Positions 1-8,200 of a stretch of 40,146 bases of DNA are shown here, one piece after another. Under the pieces are notes generated by a model, which saw nothing but the letters and a program-made list of their open reading frames with translations, was not told where the DNA came from and did no database searches. The translations under genes were made by a program, and so were the position numbers. The stretch covers positions 1 through 40,146 of the forward strand of contig JAITJS010000131.1 in NCBI GenBank assembly GCA_031278815.1, read 5' to 3'. Numbering within the stretch: position 1 is the stretch's first letter; each line of letters opens with the position of its first letter. This stretch comes from Treponema sp. (GTDB lineage: Bacteria > Spirochaetota > Spirochaetia > Treponematales > Breznakiellaceae).

Positions 1-48
1 CTTTTTCCAACAGGTCTCGAACTGCTTCAAAACAAGTTTTTTCCCCAT
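1..48 (-). CDS. Possible 5' end of a minus-strand gene, cut by the window edge
   Basis: Reading leftward, an ATG at 48-46 opens 16 sense codons to the window edge, giving MGKKLVLKQFETCWKK. It is preceded on the same strand by a purine-rich GGGAGGG four bases upstream, which is a convincing ribosome binding site. The product cannot be recognised from 16 residues. Its upstream region is the decayed transposase DNA described next, so its native promoter may have been replaced. This could be chance. Confidence 0.35.
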   Translation of the reverse strand, partial: MGKKLVLKQFETCWKK

Positions 49-97
49 GATACCCTCCCCTTTCCGGTTTACCACGGCTTCGGGAGGGTGTCTAGCC

Positions 98-114
98 CTT
101 AACTTGTTGACAGT
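98..114. repeat. 17-bp direct repeat, left copy
   Basis: The 17-mer cttaacttgttgacagt occurs here and again, identically and in the same orientation, at 4384-4400. The copies bracket the transposase remnants and the symporter/dehydrogenase operon. They may be ends of a dispersed element or the footprint of past insertions. Identity is seen directly; the mobile origin is inference. Confidence 0.6.
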
Positions 115-121
115 GGGAAAA

Positions 122-483
122 CCGCCCCCAAAAGCGTATTATTCAGGAAAAAAAGGACACACACTGAAGACGCGGGTGTTCATTGAGCGGAACAGTCTGC
201 AAAGTATCGATGTACCGGAAGCCAGAGGCAGCGAGCATGATTTCAAGGTATATAAAGAAACGATAGGAAAAGACATCAGCACTTCGATTCCGGTTAACGC
301 CGACCTTGGCTACCAGGGAATAAAAGAATACCATCAAAACTGTTTTATTCCAATAAAGAGAAGTAAGAAGCAGCAACTGACCTAAGAGGAGAACGCATAT
401 AATACAGATCTTGCGTGCAGAGGTATTGTGATTAAACATAGCAATGGCAGGATAAAAACATTCAAGAGTATGTCATATTCTTA
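122..483 (+). pseudogene. DDE_Tnp_4-type transposase remnant (IS5-like)
   Basis: This is the C-terminal part of an IS transposase of the DDE superfamily. The translation shows YYSGKKGHTLKTRVFIE, then a segment ending DLGYQGIKEYHQNC, both typical of the catalytic half of DDE_Tnp_4 proteins. An in-frame TAA at 382-384 interrupts the protein; the same frame continues EENAYNTDLACRGIVIKH and ends at a TAG near 483. The N-terminal half, including the DNA-binding region, is missing, and similarity begins a few bases after the 17-bp repeat. The gene is truncated and inactive. Family membership is from remembered motifs, not a search. Confidence 0.75.
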
Positions 484-707
484 GCGGGGCCATTGGCATA
501 ATTGACATTTTCTGAGGATGACTTTGATGTGTGGCCTCATAAACTATTACAGGCTGGTTTAGATGGTTATTAAACAAGTCTAGTATTGTAAAGTAAACAC
601 GTTGCCGCATAAAAAATGTTACCGAAAACTACCTGTATCTCAAATAGAACAGGTTACCCAAATTACAATAAGGACGCTCGAAGGAGGGCGTCCGAATAGG
701 GTTAAAC

Positions 708-1245
708 ATGCAAGGGAAAAAGGCGGTAACAAGGGAATACCGGTACTGTTACCGGAAGGCATCGAAAAAGGGAAAGCGGAATTATGACGATGAGGTCATC
801 GCCTCCCTGCGCCTTATCGGGACATTTTTCGGGGGCACGTACGGGAAAATACTCGCGTCCTTCATGAGGCAGCAGATGAAGTATATTCAGCAGTGGACGG
901 CGTTTCAGCTTACGGAGGGGAGCGGAAATGCTTGCAAAGATAAGCCCTGCGGCCATAGACCGGTATCCAAAAACAGACCGAGTCGCGTTCAGGCTTACGG
1001 GGAAAAGCCTCACCAAACCCCTTACGTCACTAAAAAGCCGCATCCTGATACGCACTTTTTATTCAGATGAGGAACGCCCGGGGTTTGGCAGACCGACACG
1101 GTTCACCACTGCGGGCAGGCTGGTACGGACATCGCGTCGGGCTAGATTTGCCTGTATTCCCTCCTCAACAAGGCCCATAAGTGAACCTTCGAGTCCCTGA
1201 CGGGCATCAAAGCCTCCGTCCCCCTCCGGGTTTGGGAAATAGGCC
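708..1245 (+). pseudogene. rve-type transposase/integrase remnant with deletion and frameshifts
   Basis: Fragments of an integrase-catalytic-region transposase occur in order across three frames. They are a start at 708 (MQGKKAVTREYRY...), then DDEVIASLRLIGTFF, then from about 928 AKISPAAIDRY and GKSLTKPLTSLKSRI, then WQTDTVHHCGQA near 1086, and LLNKAHK-stop-TFESL near 1165. The WQTDTVHHCG stretch is the strand carrying the first catalytic Asp in this family. Compared with intact relatives, roughly 50 residues appear missing between the N-terminal basic segment and DDEVIASL. Several frameshifts and stops make it non-functional. The short open frame at 602-787 just upstream has no recognisable content. 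Confidence 0.7.
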
Positions 1246-1272
1246 GCCCGTCCAGCCGGGCCGGGCGGTGGA
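1246..1272 (-). terminator. GC-rich stem-loop after the dehydrogenase gene
   Basis: CCGCCCG and CGGGCGG form a seven-base stem just past the stop codon of the minus-strand dehydrogenase gene. Only a short, mixed T run follows, so intrinsic termination would be weak. It may instead be a transcript-stabilising hairpin. Confidence 0.3.
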
Positions 1273-1276
1273 AGGA

Positions 1277-2362
1277 TCAGTCGCCGCTCAGGCCCGCTTT
1301 GGCGCGGAGGGATTCAAGCATTGTGCAGGTTGCCTCGTCGAGGGTTATGCCGTTTGTGAGGGCCCGGGCCCGGGACTCCGCTTCTTTTTCGCCGTGGAGG
1401 TAGATCCGGCCCTGGCCTTCCGCCTTGGCGCCGTTTTTGATGTGGTCTAAAATGCCGCGGATATGGGCTTTGAGGGCCTGGGCGTCGCCAAAAAGGTCAA
1501 GCCGGATGGCGCCGAAAAAGTGGGTAATGCCCGAACCCTTGCCTTTCTGGAAGGTATCGTAACTTGCCACCCCCAGGGAAAGCCCCGAACAGAGAAGTTC
1601 CACCAGGAGGCCGAGGCCGAAGCCCTTATGTCCACCGCTTTCTTCACCTTCGCCGCCAAGGTAGAGGTGCCCGCCGAATTGGGGGTTTGCCCAGAAGAGT
1701 TTTTCAAAGGCGGTGGCGTCGTGCATCACCACGCCCTTGTCGTCCACCGCCCAGCCCGCGGGCATAGTTTGCTTGCGGCGGTCGTACACTTCAACCTTGC
1801 CGTGGGCCACGGTGGTGGTGGCCATGTCCAGCATGAAGATCCAGGGGCTGTCCCCGCCGCAGGGAATGGCGGCGCATATCGGGTTGGTGCCGAGGACCCG
1901 CTCCCGACCGAAGGTGGGAATGCCGCAGGGTCGGGTGTTGGTAAAGGCAAGGCCTATCATGTCCTTGTACGCGGCTTTTTCCGCCCAAAAACCGGCGATG
2001 CCGAAATGATTGGAGTTACGGACGCTGCAAAAGGCGCTTCCCTGTTTTTCGGCCTTTTCCAGTATCCGCCGGACGCTGAAATCGGCGATATAAGGCCCCA
2101 CGCCGTCATGGCCGTCCACCACCAGGGAGGAGGGCGTTTCGTAGCGGATATCCGGTTCGGCCCCCGGCTTGGCGAAGCCCCCCTTCAGGTTCTCCCAGTA
2201 GAAGTCAAGCCGGGACACTCCGTGGGAAGGGATGTTCCGGGCGTCCGCTTCAACCAGAACTTCCGCGGTGATACGGGCCTCCGCCGGGGAATACCCGTAT
2301 AAGGCGGTGAGCAGGGTTTCCGTCAGTTTTGCCAATTCGCCGTAGGTATAGGTAGCTTTCAT
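1277..2362 (-). CDS. Ldh-family NAD(P)-dependent 2-oxoacid/malate-type dehydrogenase
   Basis: Member of the malate/L-lactate/ureidoglycolate/YiaK dehydrogenase family (Pfam Ldh_2), cytosolic enzymes that reduce a 2-oxo acid or oxidise the 2-hydroxy acid with NAD(P). The family motifs are present: SHGVSR near residue 50, the SNHFGIAG segment containing the usual catalytic His, MLDMATTTVAHGK, and the late GGHKGFGLGLLVELL. Length (361 aa) is normal. The ATG at 2362 has a strong GAGGGGG ribosome binding site and matches the usual family N-terminus. A GTG at 2377 that overlaps the symporter stop (GTGA) also has an acceptable site and would add five residues. Translational coupling with the upstream symporter suggests the transported solute or its product is the substrate. 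The exact substrate cannot be told from sequence: malate, lactate, sulfolactate and 2,3-diketogulonate reductases all belong here. Confidence 0.9.
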   Translation of the reverse strand: MKATYTYGELAKLTETLLTALYGYSPAEARITAEVLVEADARNIPSHGVSRLDFYWENLKGGFAKPGAEPDIRYETPSSLVVDGHDGVGPYIADFSVRRILEKAEKQGSAFCSVRNSNHFGIAGFWAEKAAYKDMIGLAFTNTRPCGIPTFGRERVLGTNPICAAIPCGGDSPWIFMLDMATTTVAHGKVEVYDRRKQTMPAGWAVDDKGVVMHDATAFEKLFWANPQFGGHLYLGGEGEESGGHKGFGLGLLVELLCSGLSLGVASYDTFQKGKGSGITHFFGAIRLDLFGDAQALKAHIRGILDHIKNGAKAEGQGRIYLHGEKEAESRARALTNGITLDEATCTMLESLRAKAGLSGD

Positions 2363-2373
2363 TATGAACCCCC

Positions 2374-3852
2374 TCACTTATCTTCCTGGGGTACCAGCTC
2401 GTAGGTCCGCTTCTTGCCGAAGATCCCGCAGAGCACGAAGATCACCACGCAGAAGATCCATTCGGGATAGACTAGCTGCCCCTTGAAGAAGGCTTTGATG
2501 TTCAGGGCTTTGAGGGCTGATGAGGCGTTTTCCATGACCGAAAGAAAGGTCCAGATAAGCCAGAGGACGAGGGAGGCGAGCATGATGGGGAAGCCGGCGA
2601 TCTTCTTGCAGAATTTCGGTACATAGATATTGGCCAGGATCAGGAGGGTGAAGGAGGTGGTGATTGCCAGGGCCGTGGTGATCGTGGCGATGATGCTGCT
2701 TGAGGTGAGGGCCAGAAAGAACGAAAAGAGGCTCACCAAAAGCACCGTAATCCGGGACACAACGAGTTGGTTTTTACCCTGGATGGGCTTTTTGTAGAAT
2801 TTCTTAACGATGTCTTCCACCACCAGGGTCGAACAGCCCATGAGGAGCCCCACGGCGGTGGAGATGTCCGCAGCCCAGAGCGCGGCCAGGAAGATGCCCC
2901 CGACAAAGGGCGAAAGCTGGGCCGCCACGGTGGGGAGGGCCATCTGGGGGGAAATGCCGGGGAATTTCGCCGCCGCGACGATGCCGAAGAGGGCGCACAA
3001 AAACCCGGCGGGCAGGATCAGGATGCCCCCCAAGAGGAAACCCTTTTGGGCAACCTGTTCGTTCTTGGCGGCAAAGCCGATCTGAGCGACCGCCTGGGTG
3101 CTTACCGCCATGGTGATCATCACGGTCATGAAGCCCGCCACAGCCCAGCCGCCCATGGCCCCTTCGGAGGCCTTGCCTATCCAGGCAAACCAGTGATCGC
3201 CGGGGGGAAGGCTCTGCCCGATGCTCCCCAGGCCGCCGAATTTTCCGAGGGTTTGGAAGAGGGCGGCAATAATGCCGATGTAAATGACGATAACATTGAC
3301 AAAATTGGTCAGGCCGCTGGCCCAATAGCCGCCGGTCACGGTGATAAGGATAAAAATCGCCGCCGAAGCAAACATGCCGCTGTTTTCCGTAAAAATATCC
3401 GGCAAAAGGGCCTTGAGGATCGTGCCCCCCGCCACATACTGCATGGACGTGATGGTGATCATGATCAGAAGCTGATTGATAACGCCCAAAAACCGCGTCC
3501 TGGGGCCGTACATGAGGCCCATCATCTCGGGAATGGTCTTGACCTTCATCCTCCGCAGGTATTTGACCGTGAAAAAGCCCACAAAGATGCCCCCGGCCCC
3601 CCAGGCCGCGTTGTACCAACCTGCGGAAAGGCCGTTCCTATAGGCATTCTGGGCCACACCGACGGTGGAAGCGCCACCGACGGCAAGCCCGGTCAGCATA
3701 ACCGCCACAATGACCCAGGGCATATCGCGGCCGGCAAGCAGATAACTTAACATCTTATTGCTGGTGGACCGTTTCTGAATCCGCGTGGCCCATGCCGCCA
3801 GCACCAGCAATCCTATGATATACACAATGAGAATAGCCAGTTGAATACTCAT
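2374..3852 (-). CDS. Sodium:solute symporter (SSS family)
   Basis: A 492-residue integral membrane protein with about 12-13 hydrophobic segments and the sequence character of the SSS family: an N-terminal segment followed by AGRDMPWVIVAVMLTGLAVGG, which resembles the sodium-site region of TM1, and a later SAGWYNAAWG. It should import a small organic solute with sodium across the inner membrane. The start ATG has an AAGGAG site five bases upstream. It is first in a two-gene operon with the Ldh-family dehydrogenase, whose start it overlaps, and lies directly behind a good promoter at 3894-3922. Uptake of a hydroxy- or oxo-acid consumed by the dehydrogenase is the natural inference; the ligand is unknown. 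The base composition looks somewhat more GC-rich than the mobile DNA around it. Confidence 0.9.
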   Translation of the reverse strand: MSIQLAILIVYIIGLLVLAAWATRIQKRSTSNKMLSYLLAGRDMPWVIVAVMLTGLAVGGASTVGVAQNAYRNGLSAGWYNAAWGAGGIFVGFFTVKYLRRMKVKTIPEMMGLMYGPRTRFLGVINQLLIMITITSMQYVAGGTILKALLPDIFTENSGMFASAAIFILITVTGGYWASGLTNFVNVIVIYIGIIAALFQTLGKFGGLGSIGQSLPPGDHWFAWIGKASEGAMGGWAVAGFMTVMITMAVSTQAVAQIGFAAKNEQVAQKGFLLGGILILPAGFLCALFGIVAAAKFPGISPQMALPTVAAQLSPFVGGIFLAALWAADISTAVGLLMGCSTLVVEDIVKKFYKKPIQGKNQLVVSRITVLLVSLFSFFLALTSSSIIATITTALAITTSFTLLILANIYVPKFCKKIAGFPIMLASLVLWLIWTFLSVMENASSALKALNIKAFFKGQLVYPEWIFCVVIFVLCGIFGKKRTYELVPQEDK

Positions 3853-3893
3853 AAATACTCCTTGGGGTCTCGTTTGATCTGCACGTTCGTCTT

Positions 3894-3922
3894 TTTATAT
3901 CAGCCCCGGCGATAAAAAGCAA
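3894..3922 (-). promoter_or_regulatory. Sigma70-like promoter of the symporter-dehydrogenase operon
   Basis: On the minus strand, TTGCTT (3922-3917) and TATAAA (3899-3894) are separated by exactly 17 bases. Transcription would start near 3887, about 35 bases before the symporter ATG. Confidence 0.55.
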
Positions 3923-4326
3923 GCAAATTCTTGCATATTCATACAGAAATTCCAGCGCTTTTTAAAAGACGCGCTGAAAAAATATACGGTTTTGGGGCAA
4001 GGCCCTGCAGCCCCCTTAGGGATGGCGGCCAGGAAAATCCTGCTCCCGGGGCCTTGCCTTACCGCGCCGGACTCCAGCCCATGTGCGTTTACTGAGGGAT
4101 AGGATGTAGCGGACGGAACAAGGCCGGAAGTCTGTGCCGTTTGGAATCGGCACAGGCAAAAGGAAGCGTAGCTTGAATAGCGCCTCATCATACGTTGTGG
4201 ATCACCACCACTTTAGGATAGGCTCGAACCGGTAGCGGAAATAAGGCGGCGGATAGTACCGATACGGCCAAACCGCGAAGTATCAAGAAAAGCCTATTTA
4301 AAAAAAACGCATTTTCATCACAATCA

Positions 4327-4346
4327 CCAATCAAACGGTTGATTGG
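4327..4346. repeat. Perfect 8-bp inverted repeat with 4-base loop
   Basis: CCAATCAA - ACGG - TTGATTGG is a perfect stem, extendable by a few pairs with one bulge. No T tract follows, so it is not an obvious terminator. It may be an operator or an IS-end relic. Confidence 0.5.
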
Positions 4347-4383
4347 GTGGCGGGAGGGGAACAAGCCCCCGCTATCCTTGTTT

Positions 4384-4400
4384 CTTAACTTGTTGACAGT
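4384..4400. repeat. 17-bp direct repeat, right copy
   Basis: Identical to positions 98-114 in the same orientation, as described there. Confidence 0.6.
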
Positions 4401-4563
4401 CCTAGGGCCCCCCTGTGCCTTCTCGGATACCTTACCACTGGTTCCGCTATTTTCCTGTCTCCCTCCCGCTGACCGCTCGGTTCTGATGATACCCTGAAAA
4501 AGTACATACTCCTGTCCTACCTAGGTCATTGCGTGAAAAGGCTCAGATGTATACACTTGAGAT

Positions 4564-5241
4564 ATGACCAGGGGTATCTTACTAGCAGGAAATGAATCAA
4601 CTTTGTCCGCTGCAGTGGCAGTGGAAGCGGCTAAACGGGTTGAATATTTTGCCGCAGCTTTTATTCCCAATCGACTTGCAGATCCTATAGAGGCTAGGAC
4701 CCTTCCTGCCGAAGAATCCCTGATCCCCCTCCATTGGAACCCAGGAAGCCCGGTTTCGGCCCGGACCCTGATCTTGGCAGCGGAAAACCGACTGGAGCAT
4801 ATCAATGAGGCTCTTCTTATCTGTGTGCCCCCTTCAGTACGCAAACATCCAGGAGAGCTGGTGGCCACGGAAATCGAAATCATGGTAAACGATCATATCA
4901 AGGGTTGGTTTTTTTTGGTAAAGGAATTAACCGCCCTCTTTAGGGTAAAGAAAACAGGAACCTTAGCCCTGGTCCTATCTGAACTTGATCCTGGAGGAGG
5001 AAAAGATGAAGCCCCGGATCTTATGGGGGTTTGTGCGGTAGAGTCATTCCGGGCCTTTACCCAGGGCTTATTGTATTCGTCCCTGGAGGAACCTTTTAGA
5101 ATCCTTGGTTTTTCCGCTCCTGAATCCAGTAATGATCCTGAATTTGCCGCTTTTATCTTTAAATTCCTGGAAGAAGGGACGAAACGGAATAACGGCAAGT
5201 GGCTTAAGTTTGGTAAAGGGCGAAGCCTCTTCGGGAGATAG
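4564..5241 (+). CDS. Hypothetical protein, possibly a degenerate short-chain dehydrogenase-like fold
   Basis: A 225-residue soluble protein. The N-terminus (MTRGILLAGNESTLSAAVAV) and the middle segment NDHIKGWFFLVKELT followed by GTLALVLSELD recall the beta-alpha-beta core and the N-x-K/G-helix of short-chain dehydrogenases. However, the classical glycine-rich TGxxxGIG motif and a YxxxK catalytic pair are not visible. It may therefore be a catalytically dead Rossmann-like protein. The ribosome binding site is weak (TTGAGAT before ATG). It converges on purL with a 33-base gap and has no functional neighbour on its strand. The function is unknown. Confidence 0.65.
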   Translation: MTRGILLAGNESTLSAAVAVEAAKRVEYFAAAFIPNRLADPIEARTLPAEESLIPLHWNPGSPVSARTLILAAENRLEHINEALLICVPPSVRKHPGELVATEIEIMVNDHIKGWFFLVKELTALFRVKKTGTLALVLSELDPGGGKDEAPDLMGVCAVESFRAFTQGLLYSSLEEPFRILGFSAPESSNDPEFAAFIFKFLEEGTKRNNGKWLKFGKGRSLFGR

Positions 5242-5274
5242 GAGGATGCTTACGGAATCCCCCTCGGGAAGTTT

Positions 5275-8200
5275 TTAGGTAAAATATCTCACCCCTGCCT
5301 CAAAAATACGTTGGTCTTTGTTTCCCGGAATGTTGATGTGGATGTATGCTCCAGAACGCTCACTATGGCCCATTTTTCCCAGGATCCTACCGTCAGGACT
5401 GGTGAGTCCTTCGATTCCAAATGCAGAGCCATTGGGATTATCCGGTTCCGCCCCGGTGGGTATCCCTGCAGCATTCACATAACAGAAGGGAACCTGCCCT
5501 GTCCTGAAAAGGGCTTCTCCCTGAGCTGTGTCTATGACCAGGCGTCCTTCTCCGTGACTTACGGGGATCACATGGATGGTCCCAGGGGCTTCGTGGGAAA
5601 GCCAGGGAGAACGGTTAGACATCACCTTAGTACGGACCATCCGGGAGACATGGCGGCCAATCCGGTTGAAGGTCAGGGTCGGCATGGCGGGGTCCGCTTC
5701 ACGGTAGGCTCCGTAAGGCACCAGTCCTAGCTTGATGAGGGCCTGGAACCCGTTACATATCCCCAGGATGAGGCCGTCTCGTGCTTCCAAAAGTCGGGTT
5801 ACCCCTTCCATGATCAGAGGCGCCCGGAACACGTTGGCGATAAATTTCCCGGATCCTTCAGGTTCATCTCCTGCGCTGAATCCTCCTGGGAACGCGAGGA
5901 TCTGGGCTTCTCCAATAGCTGCGGCCAATTCCTTGATGGATGCTTGAATGCTATTCTGGTTTTGGTTTCTGAAGATGAGCAACCGAGTGTCCCCACCTGC
6001 CCTGTGAAAGGCCCGTTCCATATCCCATTCACCGTTGGTCCCGGGAAATACCGGCAGCACTACCAGGGGCCCCTTGTGATTTGAGATAGAAAAAGGGGTA
6101 ATCGGTTGAGGGCCGGTGGGGAGCTCGGTATTTCGCCAATCCTGCGGTTCAAAGGCAAAGGTTTCCTCCTGGCTCTGGTCCTGCTCAGCTACGGTCCTTC
6201 CCTGAGCAGTCTGAGGATATACCCTATTGAGGGGGTATTCATAGGCCGTGCGGAGCAGCGACAAGGGAAGTTCCTCAGCTTCGCATTGGAGCCGTATCCG
6301 GAAAAAGGGTTCTTGGAGGGTCTTTGCGGCAATCACCCATGCACCGGCTCCTTCCAAGCTTTGGGGCAGCCCATCCGGTGAACAGGCACCTCCGTCGAGT
6401 TCTACCAACACCGCACCCTGGTAGTTTGTATGGTCAACTAAGGAGAAGGTTTGTGCTTCTGCTTCTAGGCCCACGGTATTGCCAAAGGCCATTACCGCCA
6501 GGGTTGCACCTATTCCCCCAGGACCGACAGGGTATGCCGCATGGACCAGCCCCGCGCGGTGTAGCGCCATGAGGGTCTCCATAGTAGCCTTAAAGCTGTC
6601 CCATGCATCCTGCTTTGGATCCTGATACAGCAGGAGTATGGGGTTTCCCGGCCCTCCCCGTAAAGCGCCTGAACAGATCGAAGCTGCCGGGGCAGTACCC
6701 ACGGCAAAGGCCACCAGGGTTGGGGGAACGGTAATATGGATCCCTCTCTCCTTATCTTGATAGGTTCCCGACATGGAATCCTTGCCTCCAATGGCAGGAA
6801 CCTGCAAAGCGAGCTGGGCTTCCAAAGCGCCTAAGAGGGCAGCCATAGGTTTTCCCCAGGATACCGGATCGTCAGGGCGTTCAAAGTATTCCTGCAAGGA
6901 AAGCCTGCTGGTCCAGGGATTCCCCCCAAGGCAGGCGAATTTGGCGAGGGCTTCTTTGATAGCGCCCTTTGCTCCGGCATAGGGGTTGTGACTGCTCAGA
7001 TCCGGATTGTACCCAAAGCTCATAAGACTTGCGGTACAACTGGGCTTGTCTATCGTGGAAAGGAGGCTTGCCATTCCACATTCAGGGGTCCCCTGTTCTT
7101 TACCGCCCCAAGGGAAGAGTACTGAGGAGGCACCAACAGAGCCATCGAACCGTTCTTGGAGTCCCCGCCTGCTTCCTGAACGGAGGGAACCGAGTTCCTG
7201 TTTCAGTAGTTCCAATACGCGCCCCGGCGAACAGGGAGGCTCCTTCTGGGTGCTGCCGCTTGGAACCGGAACCTCCAGGGATCGGGTGGGAAGGAGTACC
7301 CGGGCAGATCGGGCCGCACCGCCTGAGTTGAGGAACTGCCGTGACAGGTCTACGATGGTTTTACCCTGCCAGCGCATACGAAACCACGGACCAGACTCTT
7401 CCTCAGGCATAGAGGCAGTATCTTGGTCACCGGCAAGGACTTCAGCGATGACACAGGCATCAAGGTTTTCCCCGTGGGCATAGCGGATGAAGGTGTCCAC
7501 ATCATCTGGGGCAAGGACCACGGCCATCCGTTCCTGAGATTCGGAAATGGCCAGTTCCACCCCATCCAGGCCGGTATATTTCTTGGGGATCTGGTCCAAA
7601 TCTATCGTAAGTCCTGGAGCCAATTCTCCCACCGCTACAGAAACTCCTCCGGCTCCAAAGTCATTACACCGTTTGATAAGACCGGTTACCTGGGGATTAC
7701 GGAAGAGGCGCTGGATCTTCCGTTCTTCCAGGGCATTACCTTTCTGTACTTCCGCACCGGAACTGGCCACGGATGCCCCGGTGTGGGCCTTAGAAGCACC
7801 AGTGGCCCCTCCAATACCATCCCTGCCGGTTTTACCCCCCAGGAGGATCACCAGATCCCCCTTTTTCGGTTCCTCCCGCCTCACCCAGGCTGCAGGTACT
7901 GCGCCAATCACCGCCCCCAGTTCCATCCGTTTAGCTAGAAACCCAGGATGGTACCATTCCGTCACCTGTCCGGTGGCAAGCCCTATCTGATTCCCATAGG
8001 AAGCGTAGCCCGCTGCAGCTTCCCGGGCGATCTTGATTTGGGGTAACTTCCCAGGGAGCGTTTCAGCAAGCCGGGCCCGGGGATCCCCGCCTCCGGTAAT
8101 ACGCATAGCCTGATGTACATAAGCCCTCCCGGCAAGGGGGTCCCGGATGGCCCCTCCTAAACAGGTGGCAGCTCCCCCAAAAGGTTCAATCTCCGTGGGA

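Larger units (their letters stand above)
3923..4563. other. Gene-poor stretch between symporter operon and SDR-like gene
   Basis: I see no convincing gene in these 640 bases. The stretch holds 10-bp inverted-repeat arms at 3996-4005 and 4049-4058 (ggcaaggccc / gggccttgcc), a compact palindrome at 4327-4346, and the second copy of the 17-bp repeat at 4384-4400. It looks like residue of mobile or rearranged DNA. Confidence 0.5.

Noticed and set aside
602-787. A 61-codon plus-strand frame before the rve-type remnant
   Set aside because: Highly basic, with no family resemblance, and it overlaps the remnant in another frame.
2767-3750. Long plus-strand frame opposite the symporter
   Set aside because: It is the antisense shadow of a clear membrane transporter gene, with His/Gly/Pro-rich composition typical of such shadows.
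3895-4191. A 98-codon minus-strand frame upstream of the symporter
   Set aside because: Its 3' end covers the symporter promoter, it has no recognisable content, and the DNA looks like mobile-element residue.
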